DNA from: Promicromonospora sukumoe
GTDB taxonomy: Bacteria; Actinomycetota; Actinomycetes; Actinomycetales; Cellulomonadaceae
Length of the DNA: 64,000 bases
Assembly: GCF_014137995.1 (NCBI RefSeq)
Contig: NZ_JACGWV010000001.1
Span: 1,860,001-1,924,000, forward strand
Direction: 5' to 3'
Position 1 is the stretch's first letter. Each line of letters starts with the position of its first letter. Of the stretch, positions 8,526 to 16,974 are shown in pieces. The translations under genes and the position numbers were made by a program. The notes under the pieces are model-generated. The model had not been told where the DNA came from. It did not search any database and saw only the letters and a list, made by a program, of their open reading frames with translations.

Positions 8526-9032
8526 ATGGCGAAGGCTGTCCCGGGCAGGATCACGCATCAGTACGAGGGCGAGCTGGTGGTGTTCCACATCGGTATGACG
8601 TTCAACAGGTGGTGGCGACCGGACCTGTGGTGGCCGGTCTTCTTCTCGATGCCGGCGATGATGCGTGAGCTCGACGAGGACCCGGACTCGGGTCTGCTCG
8701 GCTACGAGCTCCTGGTCAATCGCCGAGGGCCGTTCGCGGTGCAGTACTGGTCCTCGCTCGACAAGCTCTACGAGTACGCGTCCGCCGGCTCGCGCAGCCA
8801 CCGGCCGGCGTGGGCGCGGTTCAACGCCATGGCGAGGAAGCACCCCGAGGCCGTCGGGGTGTGGCACGAGACCTTCGTCGTCGAGCGGGCCGAGAGCATG
8901 TTCGTCGGGACGCCGGCGATGGGCCTGCCCAAGGCGACGAAGGTGGTCCCGGTGGGTAAGGGGCACCAGAGCCCCAGCGCTCGCGCCCGTATGGCGGGCG
9001 GTGCGACGTCCGGTCGATCACCGGATCAGTGA
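8526..9032 (+). CDS. DUF4188 family protein (monooxygenase-like)
   Basis: A 168-residue protein with the features of DUF4188: HIGMTFNRWWRPDLWW near the N-terminus, LGYELLVNRRGPFAVQYWSS in the middle and VGVWHETFVV followed by MGLPKAT. The family is described as having a dimeric alpha-beta barrel related to phenylacetaldoxime dehydratase; the reaction is not known. AAGGAGGAG lies just before the ATG. It follows the CPBP gene by 101 bases and could be co-transcribed. Confidence 0.8.
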   Translation: MAKAVPGRITHQYEGELVVFHIGMTFNRWWRPDLWWPVFFSMPAMMRELDEDPDSGLLGYELLVNRRGPFAVQYWSSLDKLYEYASAGSRSHRPAWARFNAMARKHPEAVGVWHETFVVERAESMFVGTPAMGLPKATKVVPVGKGHQSPSARARMAGGATSGRSPDQ

Positions 9033-9076
9033 TCACCCGAACCGGGGTGTGATTAGCCGTCTTTCCGTACCATTCG

Positions 9077-9406
9077 ATGCAGATGAGAGAGGCGGGGCTG
9101 CCTGTGGGCGAGGTCGAGAACGAGGCTGTGGTCCTGACCTTCGCGGAGCACGCTTCGTTGTCGCGCTACGCCCTGCGCCGAGATGGTGAGCTGGTTGCCA
9201 CCCTCGACCACCGCGACGACGGTATGACCGTTGCCGCTCGTGCTTACACCGTGCTGGCCGTGCATGGGCAGAGCCATGCGGGCGAGATCACCAGTCGTGC
9301 GGTCACTGCGATCGAAGCGCGCGGCGGCCGCACGGTTCGGGCAGAGCGTCCGTATGTCGCGGCATGGTTCCGGCGGCACCCGGAGCGCGCCGACATCCTC
9401 GCGTAG
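9077..9406 (+). CDS. YjdJ-like GNAT N-acetyltransferase
   Basis: A 109-residue protein of the short GNAT type. The first half has the beta-strand pattern LRRDGELVATLDHRDDGMTV; the C-terminal motif ERPYVAAWFRRHPERADIL is the signature of this subfamily. The usual acyl-CoA loop (HRGRG-like) is weak here: the segment is VHGQSHAGEITSRAV, so CoA binding may be altered. The start is either ATG at 9077 or the ATG two codons later; no strong ribosome site is seen. Confidence 0.7.
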   Translation: MQMREAGLPVGEVENEAVVLTFAEHASLSRYALRRDGELVATLDHRDDGMTVAARAYTVLAVHGQSHAGEITSRAVTAIEARGGRTVRAERPYVAAWFRRHPERADILA

Positions 9407-9598
9407 TTCGAGGGGCTGCTCACCCGCTGCGTGAGCGGTGTCTTCTCGGCCTGCGAAGGTGCGCGGGGGTCGCGTCGAGCTCGCTCGGACGCGGCGCTGT
9501 TGGCCTGCGGCGGCGGGGGCTGAGCGCCTCCGTCCCTGCCGGGAACTGGCTCACGAACCTGCCGGCGCCCGGGTGATAGGGCGTCGACGGAGTCAGGC

Positions 9599-9626
9599 TT
9601 GAATTCTGTACTGTAAGGAATAGAAT
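9599..9626 (+). promoter_or_regulatory. Promoter/operator site, copy 2 (SnoaL-like gene)
   Basis: TTGAAT (9599-9604) and TAGAAT (9621-9626), 16 bases apart, make a good promoter for the gene at 9753. The 24 nt 9603-9626 (ATTCTGTACTGT then AAGGAATAGAAT) differ at only three positions from the site at 7638-7661 read on its minus strand. The site covers the whole spacer and the -10, the classical place for repressor control. The flanking stretch 9407-9752 otherwise holds no gene. Confidence 0.65.
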
Positions 9627-9752
9627 CTTGCGGGGCGGGGTTCCAACCCCACAGCGACGGCAGCAACGGCCCAGCCCGCGAAGCACGTCGCGACCCATCA
9701 CCACCGCAAGTGCACAGCACCCGGCACCGCCGGGAGAGAAAGGAAGATCACC

Positions 9753-10151
9753 ATGACCACGTCCGAGTCCGAGGTCCGCGACGTCTTCGAGCGCTACATC
9801 CAGGCCCTCAACGCCCACGACTTCGACCGCATGACCGAGTTCGTCCACGACGAGCTCATCGAGAACGGCAAGCCGGCCACCCGCGCCGACATCATCGCCG
9901 AGCTCAAGGCGCACGGAGACTCCGTGCCGGACTTCGAGTGGCGGCCCCAGGACATCGCCATCGACGGTGACCGCGTCGCCGCCCGCCTGTACAACAAGGG
10001 CACCCACACCAAGGAGTGGTTCGGCGTCGCGCCCACGGGCAAGACGTTCGAGTTCGCCGAGTACTCGTTCCACAAGGTGCGCGACGGTCGCTTCTACGAG
10101 ATGAACTACCTGATCGACTCACAGGCGGTTCGCGACCAGCTCGACGTCTGA
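9753..10151 (+). CDS. SnoaL-like / ester cyclase family protein (NTF2 fold)
   Basis: A 132-residue single-domain protein with SnoaL-like sequence: VRDVFERYIQALNAHDFDRMTEFVHDEL at the N-terminus, a central RVAARLYNKGTH strand and EYSFHKVRDGRFYEMNYLID at the C-terminus. The fold is a cone-shaped alpha/beta barrel used by polyketide cyclases, isomerases and many uncharacterised proteins; the substrate cannot be deduced. AAAGGAAG precedes the ATG at a suitable distance. It is likely expressed from the 9599 promoter and ends in a strong hairpin, so it is a single-gene unit under the same control as the TrpA-like operon. Confidence 0.85.
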   Translation: MTTSESEVRDVFERYIQALNAHDFDRMTEFVHDELIENGKPATRADIIAELKAHGDSVPDFEWRPQDIAIDGDRVAARLYNKGTHTKEWFGVAPTGKTFEFAEYSFHKVRDGRFYEMNYLIDSQAVRDQLDV

Positions 10152-10181
10152 CACCCCAGACCTAGAGGCAGCATCCCTGGT

Positions 10182-10226
10182 GGCGTCCGGTTTCCGAGCC
10201 GAACCCCGGCTCGGAAACTGGACGCC
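10182..10226 (+). terminator. 19-bp hairpin after the SnoaL-like gene
   Basis: GGCGTCCGGTTTCCGAGCC (10182-10200) pairs with 10208-10226 with one G-T wobble and a 7-nt loop, 31 bases after the stop codon. Confidence 0.75.
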
Positions 10227-10431
10227 AACATGCGCGCCCCTGGCATCCACGCGCTGCGCGCGGATCCACAAACCGGGATCCGCTTGTCCGGGACCCCATG
10301 CGGCGCCAGGCGCCACCAAGTCAGGTGTCATCAGTGGCCACTGACGTCAGTAGACCGGTCCGGTCCGTGCGGCGCGCCTCGAAGTGATCACGTGCGTCCG
10401 CCCCGACAGCCCGAGCAGAAGGAACCGAACC

Positions 10432-11658
10432 ATGCCCGCAGAGCCGGCAGCTGCTTTTCCGATTGCCCGTACCTGCCCGTACGCTCCGCACAAGGAACAC
10501 GTCCGGCTACAGCAGGAGGCTCCGGTCACCAGGGTCACACTGCCCTCGGGGAGCGATGCCTGGGTCATCGCCCGACACAGCGATATCCGCAGGGTGCTGG
10601 CCGATGCCCGATTCAGCTCCAACCGCGGGCGACCTGAGTTCCCCCGGGTGGGTGTCCAGGACGGAGAACTCGCCGCGCAGCCCGAGGCGGCACTGCCCAA
10701 GGTGATGCTGGCGATGGACGCACCCGAGCACGGCGTGGCCCGCCGCGCTGTCCTGGGAGAGTTCACGCATCGGCGCATGGCCGAGCTCAAGCCCCGCATC
10801 CAGGAGATCGTCGACGAGCAGATCGACGCAATGCTGGCCGGACCACGTCCGGTCGACCTCGTCCGGGCACTGGCCCTACCGGTCCCATCGCTGGTGATCT
10901 GCGAGCTGCTCGGTGTGCCGTTCGAGGACCACGATTTCTTCCAGACCCGTTCGGCCCTGGTCGTGAAGCAGGGGGAGGGACCCGAGGCGACTGAGAACGC
11001 CCAAAGCGCCATGCAGGAGCTCACCGGCTACCTCGACTCCCTGCTCAAGGCCAAGGAAAAGAACCTCACCGACGACCTGCTGAGCCGCCAGATTCTGCAG
11101 CAGCGGGAGGCGAACGGCTCCGTCGATCGCGCGGATCTGGTCGGTCTGTCCTTCCTCCTGCTTGTGGCAGGGCACGAGACCACGGCGAACATGATCGCGC
11201 TGGGTGCGCTGCAGCTGAGCCAGGACGCGAACGCTCGAACGGCGATACTCCACGATCCGGACAAGGCAGCTCCCGCTGTCGAGGAGCTGCTGCGGTACTT
11301 CACGATCGCGGAGCACGTGCTGGCCCGGGTCGCTACCGAGGACGTCGAGCTGGGCGACCAGATCATCAGGGCCGGCGACGGCGTCCTCGCCCTGTCGAAC
11401 GTCGCCAACCGGGACCCACAGGTGTTCACGGACCCGGATGCTTTCGACATCGAGCGCGGCGCCCGCAACCATCTGGCCTTCGGCCACGGCCCGCACCAGT
11501 GCCTCGGCCAGAACCTGGCCCGCCTGGAGCTGCAGGTCGTGTTCGACACGCTGCTGCGGCGCATCCCTGACCTCCGCTCGGCGGTACCGGTCGAGCAGCT
11601 CTCGTTCAAGGCAGACACACTCGCCTACGGCATCCACGAGCTTCCGGTCACCTGGTAA
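10432..11658 (+). CDS. Cytochrome P450 (CYP105-like)
   Basis: A 408-residue P450. Visible signatures are the I-helix LLVAGHETT, the K-helix EELLR (ExxR), and the haem loop FGHGPHQCLGQ with Cys357 as thiolate ligand. The N-terminus has no membrane anchor, as usual for bacterial class I enzymes, and the segment FPIARTCPYAPHKEH resembles CYP105 members of actinomycetes. I chose ATG 10432 (AAGGA eight bases before) over an in-frame GTG at 10384. It should hydroxylate a small hydrophobic substrate using a ferredoxin and reductase encoded elsewhere; neither is in this window. A CAGTGGCCACTG palindrome lies at 10332-10343 upstream and could be an operator. The convergent neighbour is a TetR regulator. 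Confidence 0.92.
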   Translation: MPAEPAAAFPIARTCPYAPHKEHVRLQQEAPVTRVTLPSGSDAWVIARHSDIRRVLADARFSSNRGRPEFPRVGVQDGELAAQPEAALPKVMLAMDAPEHGVARRAVLGEFTHRRMAELKPRIQEIVDEQIDAMLAGPRPVDLVRALALPVPSLVICELLGVPFEDHDFFQTRSALVVKQGEGPEATENAQSAMQELTGYLDSLLKAKEKNLTDDLLSRQILQQREANGSVDRADLVGLSFLLLVAGHETTANMIALGALQLSQDANARTAILHDPDKAAPAVEELLRYFTIAEHVLARVATEDVELGDQIIRAGDGVLALSNVANRDPQVFTDPDAFDIERGARNHLAFGHGPHQCLGQNLARLELQVVFDTLLRRIPDLRSAVPVEQLSFKADTLAYGIHELPVTW

Positions 11659-11828
11659 GTCACAGCTCTGGGGGCGGGCAGGGACCTTGCCCAGCGGCCT
11701 GGGTCGCAACGGCACCGCTTCGAAGCCTGGGGCCTTGCCTCGACGAGATCCACATCGAGCGTCGTTGATACTGACGGGGCCCACACCACATGGCGTGGCT
11801 CCCGTCAGCGTTGCAGGGTCAACATCGC

Positions 11829-12425
11829 TCAGGTTGCCTGACGGAAGGCCGCCAGCGCGCGGTCGGCCACGCGCGACAACTGGTCACGAGTTGCGCCGGC
11901 CCCCGCCTGGATGGCCTGACCGCTGGTCACTGTCAGCAGGTACCTGGCCAAGTCGGCCGGGTCTTCCTCGGACGAGAGGTCGCCGTCCGTGATCGCTTGC
12001 TTGAAGCGTGCAGCCAGTCGTACCTCCACGGCAGCCCGATGGCCATCGAGGAACTTCACGACGCGCTGGTCGGCCTGCGAGCCGGAGACACCACCCTGGA
12101 CGGTCAGGCACCCGGGCGGACGGTTCGGATTGGTGCTGGCACGGAGGTGGCCGCGGAGATACTCGGCGGCCACGGCGAGAGCCGTGGGCTGAGCCAGCGA
12201 CGTCTCGACGTAGCTCAGGTCGACCTGCGAGTACCTCTCTACGGCACGCTTGAATGTCGCTTCCTTGTCGCCAAAGGCAGCGTACAAGCTCGGGCGACTG
12301 ATACCCATCGCGGTCGTCAGGTTGTCGAGTGTCGTCCCTTCGTACCCCTGCTTCCAGAAGACGTTGATGGCAGCGTCCAGCGCCTGGTCCACGTCAAATT
12401 CTCGGGGCCTGCCCCTACCTGCCAT
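11829..12425 (-). CDS. TetR/AcrR family transcriptional regulator
   Basis: A 198-residue regulator. The N-terminal helix-turn-helix is clear (FWKQGYEGTTLDNLTTAMGISRPSLYAAFGDKEATFKRAV, residues about 23-60). The ligand domain includes NPNRPPGCLTVQG, typical of the YxaF/LmrA-like branch that controls drug or xenobiotic responses. It is transcribed towards the P450 gene and could control it or the sites at 7638 and 9603, but no matching operator lies in front of its own gene. The region 12426-12576 separates it from the next, divergent gene. Confidence 0.85.
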   Translation of the reverse strand: MAGRGRPREFDVDQALDAAINVFWKQGYEGTTLDNLTTAMGISRPSLYAAFGDKEATFKRAVERYSQVDLSYVETSLAQPTALAVAAEYLRGHLRASTNPNRPPGCLTVQGGVSGSQADQRVVKFLDGHRAAVEVRLAARFKQAITDGDLSSEEDPADLARYLLTVTSGQAIQAGAGATRDQLSRVADRALAAFRQAT

Positions 12426-12576
12426 CTACAACCACCCACACTTCAGGATCATCTGGGAAAGTCCGCATGTCCCGGCAACGGTTCACCCGGAAAGGATATT
12501 TCCGCACAGGACTGCCCGCGCGATCCCTCGGGACGTAGCAGTCACCTGAGCGGTCATAATCCGCTCGCACTCCACG

Positions 12577-13668
12577 ATGCCACGCAGCACGCAGTTCCGG
12601 GCGAGCAACCGCAGTCGACGCACCGATCGGTCGGCCCTACGGGCAGCCGATCCGCTCGTCCGCGCGCCTGGCCGGTCTCGGGGCGACGGCGCACGGGTCG
12701 TCCTGTCGACGCGTGCGCTAGCGTGGCGTCGCGATGAACCGAGGACGACGGCGGGACAGGCACCCCAGGCCACGGGTGCCGGCGGGCACGAACAGATCAG
12801 CGCACTCGTGACGGACGACGCAGCCACGCTGTCGCATCGCATGGTGCGCGCGGTCGAGGACGATCCGGTGCGCAGGCGTGCACTGGCGGCGGCCGTCTAC
12901 GACGATCGGTCCTCACGCCACTCGACCCGCCGTTACCGTCGCGCCGAGCTCTCGTTCATGGACTGGCAGCTACGACGAGGCGTCCTCGCGCCGCTGAACG
13001 AGCCGCGGCCGGGTAGCCCTTGGTGGCGAGCGGTCAACGCACGCTTGCTCCGTGACACGTGGGAGGCACGTCACCTCGTGACTGGTGCCACCGGCCAGCC
13101 GAGTGGACCCGCTGTGGTCCGCTGGCTGGCCTTCCTCGACCACCCCACGCCTCAGTCGTGGTACCGGGCGCACAACACCAGCATCTCGTACGCCTACCTC
13201 GACTATCGTGAACTCGCCCACGAAGAGCTGCCACTGGAGCGCTTCTTCATGGACGTCACCCTGGCCCGTGTCTTGTTCGTTCACAGCATGCTGCTGAACC
13301 CCAGGCTGGCACTCGGGCGATACTGCTGGCCCCTCGGGAGGCTCGTCGGTGACCCACGATCCCGAAGTGTCGACTCCTACCTGTCGTTGCGAAACGTTCT
13401 GCCCAACGAGTACCCGCTTCAGGAGGAGACGATCGAGGAGGTCCTCGATGCTGAGAACTTCTGGGGTCGGCTCATCGACTACGGCGTCCTGCTGCCCCGT
13501 GTTCAGGAAGTCTATGAGTTCGCGGCCGATGATCTCTCTCACAACCACTTGCGGGACTTCATCCGGGACGGCCTGCCGGCGTACGCCTGGCTACAGGACC
13601 GGGCTGACGTCTGGACACAACGGAGGTCTCGACGTCTGGGCTCCGTCATACGGCGCCTGACTGCGTAG
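12577..13668 (+). CDS. Hypothetical protein, start uncertain
   Basis: The frame gives 363 residues from ATG 12577, but the first 85 or so are Arg/Ser-rich and low in structure. The conserved-looking part begins near the in-frame ATG at 12841 (MVRAVEDDPVRRR, 275 residues). It is rich in aromatic and charged residues (WYRAHNTSISYAYLDYRELAHEELPLERFFMD) with predicted helices and no signal peptide or membrane segment. I do not recognise the family. It converges with the frameshifted gene 13 bases downstream. Confidence 0.6.
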   Translation: MPRSTQFRASNRSRRTDRSALRAADPLVRAPGRSRGDGARVVLSTRALAWRRDEPRTTAGQAPQATGAGGHEQISALVTDDAATLSHRMVRAVEDDPVRRRALAAAVYDDRSSRHSTRRYRRAELSFMDWQLRRGVLAPLNEPRPGSPWWRAVNARLLRDTWEARHLVTGATGQPSGPAVVRWLAFLDHPTPQSWYRAHNTSISYAYLDYRELAHEELPLERFFMDVTLARVLFVHSMLLNPRLALGRYCWPLGRLVGDPRSRSVDSYLSLRNVLPNEYPLQEETIEEVLDAENFWGRLIDYGVLLPRVQEVYEFAADDLSHNHLRDFIRDGLPAYAWLQDRADVWTQRRSRRLGSVIRRLTA

Positions 13669-13680
13669 CGTCACGCGAGC

Positions 13681-14036
13681 TCATCGGGAATCGGTGATCA
13701 GGGTGCTGACGGCTCGAGTGTTCAGCAGGTGGGCGATCGTGATCGTGCCCAGGTCGGCAGCCAGGGCGAGCTGGTGGCGGTGTAGGACGTTGCGGTGTCG
13801 TGACGGCCACGCCAGGGATTCCAGCTCGAACGAGGGCGGCAGTGTCGGGAACAGCTCGTCCAAGGGCGTGTCTGTCTCATTCTCGAGCACACGCGCGCGA
13901 TCGAGACCGCGAGCTGGTCGAGCTCCGGGTCGCTGAGACGGCCCAGGGTCTCGCGTTCCTCTGGTGCTAGTTCGAGCCAGGGGAACGTGCTGGCCCAGCG
14001 GCTCGCGTCCAGGTCGAGTTGGGGTATGGGGTTCAT
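13681..14036 (-). pseudogene. Frameshifted copy of the gene at 34291
   Basis: From ATG 14036 the frame encodes LDASRWASTFPWLELAPEER...VSIAR, near-identical to residues 8-52 of the protein at 34291-34704. At about 13890 the match moves to another frame, continuing LFPTLPPSFELESLAWPSRHRNVLHRHQLALAADLGTIT to the stop at 13681. The change falls in a CGCGCGTGTGC run and is explained by a 2-nt insertion. The product would be about 117 residues; the sister gene ends about 20 residues further on. The family has no function I know. The 44 bases before the start and a dyad further upstream are conserved with the sister copy. Confidence 0.85.
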
Positions 14037-14112
14037 CGGCGATGTCCAGTCCAGGTCGGTTTGGTCTACTTCACCAGACGAGCACGCCGACCCGGCCGCC
14101 GTCCCGCAGGTT

Positions 14113-14136
14113 TTCACCCGAGCGCGTGCGGGTGAA
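14113..14136. promoter_or_regulatory. Dyad upstream of the frameshifted gene
   Basis: TTCACCCG (14113-14120) and CGGGTGAA (14129-14136) form a perfect 8-bp inverted repeat with an 8-nt spacer, 77 bases before the start at 14036. The same dyad (TTTCACCC / GGGTGAAA) lies at 34778-34803 in front of the sister gene, so it is probably a conserved operator rather than chance. Confidence 0.5.
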
Positions 14137-14221
14137 CTCTCACCGGCCGCGAACCGCGGCAGAGCGTCCTCGGTGGCGGGCAGGTCGTCGACGACCGTGG
14201 GCACCGTGATCGATGAGCCTG

Positions 14222-14782
14222 TCAGGTACGGGTCGCGAGGTTGACCATGTACCCCGCCCGCCGCAGCCCCTTGATCGTCTGTCCGGCGTTGCCGTCCCGG
14301 GCCTGTCGCCACAGGTCGAGCAGGCCGGTGATGCAGGGCAGGACTGTGGCGTTGGTGTCGTAGGTGGTGGGCTGCCACTGCGCCACCGTGGTCGGGACTC
14401 CAGCTGGTGACCGTGGCCCGACCTGCACGTCGAACGGGTGCCACGCCAGGGTCTGCTTGCTCATCGTGGCCTCGAGCGTCACCACCGCGGTCGGGAACGA
14501 GACCCCGGTCTGCTGCAGCGCGGTGCGCAGGTCGCAGTCCTCCCATGTCACCAGCAGCCGCTTGGCGCCCAGCACGGACGGGAGCAGGCCGAGGTCGGTG
14601 ACCGCCGTGGCCGCGTCGGTGCCCCCGCGGAACAGGCGGCACGAGACGAACCCGAGGTAGGGGTGGTCGGGGTCGTCGGTGAGCATGTGGACCGATGGTG
14701 GTGGGCAGAACCCGGTCTGCCGCATGAGCTGGTCGGCGGTCTGCACGGTCGCGTTGCGAATCACAGCAGTCAGGTCCGTCAT
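14222..14782 (-). CDS. Hypothetical protein, family with a broken copy at 43.8 kb
   Basis: A 186-residue protein from ATG 14782, preceded by GAGGAGAGG. It contains CPPPSVHMLTDDPDHPYLGFVSCRLFRGG and ends LLDLWRQARDGNAGQTIKGLRRAGYMVNLATRT. I do not recognise it; the predicted fold is mixed alpha/beta and cytoplasmic. A truncated C-terminal copy with the same DLWRQAR...GLQQAGY pattern lies at 43832-43932. It stands upstream of the frameshifted gene at 13681-14036 in the same direction, and the two may once have formed a unit. Confidence 0.7.
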   Translation of the reverse strand: MTDLTAVIRNATVQTADQLMRQTGFCPPPSVHMLTDDPDHPYLGFVSCRLFRGGTDAATAVTDLGLLPSVLGAKRLLVTWEDCDLRTALQQTGVSFPTAVVTLEATMSKQTLAWHPFDVQVGPRSPAGVPTTVAQWQPTTYDTNATVLPCITGLLDLWRQARDGNAGQTIKGLRRAGYMVNLATRT

Positions 14783-15447
14783 GGCCCGGCCTCTCCTCAT
14801 GTCCGCGGGGGAGTGATGCGCCCCAGGGGTGGTTGCCGGCCCGCTTGCTGCTGGCCGGTCGAAGACCCAGGTGTGCAACCAACGCCACGTTCAGCAGTCG
14901 AGGCCCTCCACGCTCTGCTACTCGTGCTTACCAGTTGGGCGGGGCCGTGCGCAGCCCCGAGCCTGTATTGGGCGTGACCGGGGCTGGATGGGTCAGGGCA
15001 CCTAGCCGGAGACGAATCTGCGCGACGCGCTGGGCGCAGTCCGGGCACCCGGGCTCGTCCGCGCGCTCGGTCGCGGTGATGAGGATGAGGTCGACGGCTT
15101 CCCGAACCAACCTGTCTCCTCCGGCTTCGTGAGCGCCGCGTCACGTACGGGTGGGTTCTGGGAGGTCGACCAGCTCGGCGGGCACCGTGCGGTGTCGGGG
15201 TTGGAGCGAGTGGCAGGCCAGGGCACCCAGCAGCAGCTCGGCCTGCGGACGGCGCCACCCGCGACGAACTCCGCGCCGATCGTCGCAGCCTCGGGGTTCC
15301 TGGCGCTTGACAGCCTGCGCCGGGTTAACAGTCCCTGCGCAGCAGGCGCAGGGCTTGGCCATCCGACGGGGCTTGGTGGCCGAGCACCGGGTCGTCGCAA
15401 CAACGCAACGTGCGAGCGGGGCAAGTGTGGACGGCTTCGGGGCGGGC
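14783..15447. other. Gene-poor stretch with doubtful small minus-strand frames
   Basis: Besides the listed 14928-15110 frame, the minus strand holds a 73-codon frame (15141-15361, MAKPCACCAGTVNPAQ...) with a Cys-rich start but no ribosome site. Both could be remnants. Nothing else is supported. Confidence 0.35.
14928..15110 (-). CDS. Possible small protein with CPDC motif
   Basis: A 60-residue frame from a TTG start preceded by AGGAGGAGACAGG. The sequence VREAVDLILITATERADEPGCPDCAQRVAQIRLRLGAL has a sensible helical pattern and a CxxC pair. It lies upstream of and in line with the 14782-14222 gene. It may be real or part of a decayed gene; no family is recognised. Confidence 0.35.
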   Translation of the reverse strand: MVREAVDLILITATERADEPGCPDCAQRVAQIRLRLGALTHPAPVTPNTGSGLRTAPPNW

Positions 15448-15918
15448 ATGCCGTTGGGCGGCGGTGCGGGGCACGGTCTGCTGGTCGAGGTGCCGTGGAC
15501 CCGTGACGCGGAGTTCACGGCGTTCGTCGGGGAGTGCAGGCCGTATCTGCATTGGACCGCATACCTGTGGTGCGGAGTCCCGCACCGGGCGGAGGAACTG
15601 GTCCAGTCGACGTTCGAGCGGGTCTACCGCACGTAGGCCAAGGTGCGACTGTGCACGGAGCGCGCATATGCCCGTCGGAAACTGGTGAAACTGATGATCG
15701 ATGGCCGGCGGCACACACGTCGCGAGTCGCTTCCGGGTGACGACAAGATCCCAGTCGCCGCTGCGGCGGATCACGCCGTGCACGTGGTGCTGCGCGACGA
15801 GCTGGTCCGTGGGCTGGCGCAGCTGCCGATCTATCAACAGCGGGTCGTGGTGCCCCGCGACCTGCTGCACTTGCCGGAGAAGGAGACCGCCTGCGAGCTC
15901 GGGATCGCCGTTTTACAT
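15448..15918 (+). pseudogene. Dead ECF (SigE-type) sigma factor gene
   Basis: The sequence follows the intact sigma gene at 24578 closely: EVPWTRDAEFTAF, then HRAEELVQSTFERVYRT, where an in-frame TAG (15634-15636) replaces the Trp codon TGG of the intact copy. Homology then continues in the same frame (TERAYARRKLVKLMIDGRRHTRRES, VVLRDELVRGLAQLP) through region 4 and stops at CELGIA near 15918, before the helix-turn-helix is complete. The membrane and extracytoplasmic part is absent. It is a nonsense-mutated, 3'-truncated duplicate, cut where the 3' end of the universal stress protein gene begins. Confidence 0.88.
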
Positions 15919-15937
15919 AGGGGCGTGTTCGATGGGG

Positions 15938-16801
15938 TCACTCCTGCTGGTGCGCCACGATCACGGGATTGTGCGCCCGGCGGACGATCGCGTCTGTGAT
16001 CGAGTAGCGTAGGCGCCCCATCGTCAAGGGGTGCGCATGGCCGCCGAGAACGGCTAGGTCGTCTGGCTCGAGCTCGTCCAGCAACGCGTCCGGAGCGTTG
16101 CCGCTCCTGAAGACGACGTGCCGGGTCACTGACGGGTACTTCTCAGCCCAGCGCGCGACCTGTCGCTGTACCTGGTCGCGCTCGTCCACGTCGTGCCTTG
16201 CGTTCGGTCCGCCGAAGTCGGGGGCCGCCGCTGGGTCCGTTTCCATCACGTGGACCGCCACCAGCGGGCACGCTCGCTGCTGCGCTTCCGCGAAACCTAG
16301 GTCGAGCTGGGGGCCGGCGTTCTCAGTGCTGATGCCAACCACCACCCGACCTGGGTCACCAGAGCCCGTAGCGGTTGGAATTACTGCTACTGGTCCCTCA
16401 GCGGTCGCTGCGAGCGTTCCGGAGACAGAACCGAGCACGACGCGGTCCAGGGCACCAAGCCCGCGGCTGCCGACGACTACCAGGTCAGCTGTCCTGGAGC
16501 GCTGCGCCAGCATGTATGCGGGGTCACCGTGGACGATCTGTTGCTCGACCGTGTGTCCACCGGGCCGGGCACGACCGAGCCGAGCTACGGCGTGCTCGAC
16601 CGCGTTACAGGCTTCGGACCGCAGGTCGGCGATGCTTGTATCCAGCGCGGCCGCGGCCACTGGCAGGGCGGCGTAAGCGCTCAGCACGGTGAGCCGTGTG
16701 CCGTGCCGGTCTGCTGCCAGCACGGCCCAGTCCATGGCTGCCAGGCTTTGCTCAGACCCGTCCATACCGACGACGATGCCGCGCTGCCAGCTCTTGCCCA
16801 T
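15938..16801 (-). CDS. Universal stress protein, two UspA domains
   Basis: A 287-residue protein with tandem UspA domains. The first (about 7-140) starts GIVVGMDGSEQSLAAMDWA and has the ATP-binding pattern VVGSRGLGALDRVVLGSVSG. The second (about 150-285) starts VVVGIS and ends with LGGHAHPLTMGRLRYSITDAIVRRAHNPVIVA, in which the nucleotide-binding glycines are partly lost. Such proteins are typical of dormancy and hypoxia regulons in actinobacteria. It is divergent from the GAF histidine kinase, and the 173 bases between them hold GGGCCAAGGTCC (16893-16904), weakly like a DosR box. Confidence 0.92.
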   Translation of the reverse strand: MGKSWQRGIVVGMDGSEQSLAAMDWAVLAADRHGTRLTVLSAYAALPVAAAALDTSIADLRSEACNAVEHAVARLGRARPGGHTVEQQIVHGDPAYMLAQRSRTADLVVVGSRGLGALDRVVLGSVSGTLAATAEGPVAVIPTATGSGDPGRVVVGISTENAGPQLDLGFAEAQQRACPLVAVHVMETDPAAAPDFGGPNARHDVDERDQVQRQVARWAEKYPSVTRHVVFRSGNAPDALLDELEPDDLAVLGGHAHPLTMGRLRYSITDAIVRRAHNPVIVAHQQE

Positions 16802-16974
16802 GGTCTTCTCCTCGGTCCGTCACTCCTCGAGTCGATTCCAAGCCCACCATGATCCGAGCAGTGTCTGGAAGGGATGGAAGGCCGTGTTGACCGGGCCAAG
16901 GTCCTTACTGCGGTAGTTCATAGGTCCCGCCATGACTACCGTGGACCACGCAGGGGCGTGAGGCAGGAGGACAC

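Noticed and set aside
10332..10343. CAGTGGCCACTG palindrome as an insertion-sequence end
   Set aside because: It is only 12 bp, isolated, and has no transposase or paired end; a weak operator upstream of the P450 is the most that can be said.
13722..14888. A 388-codon minus frame spanning two genes
   Set aside because: It reads through the 14222-14782 gene in the wrong frame; only its last part coincides with the start of the frameshifted gene.
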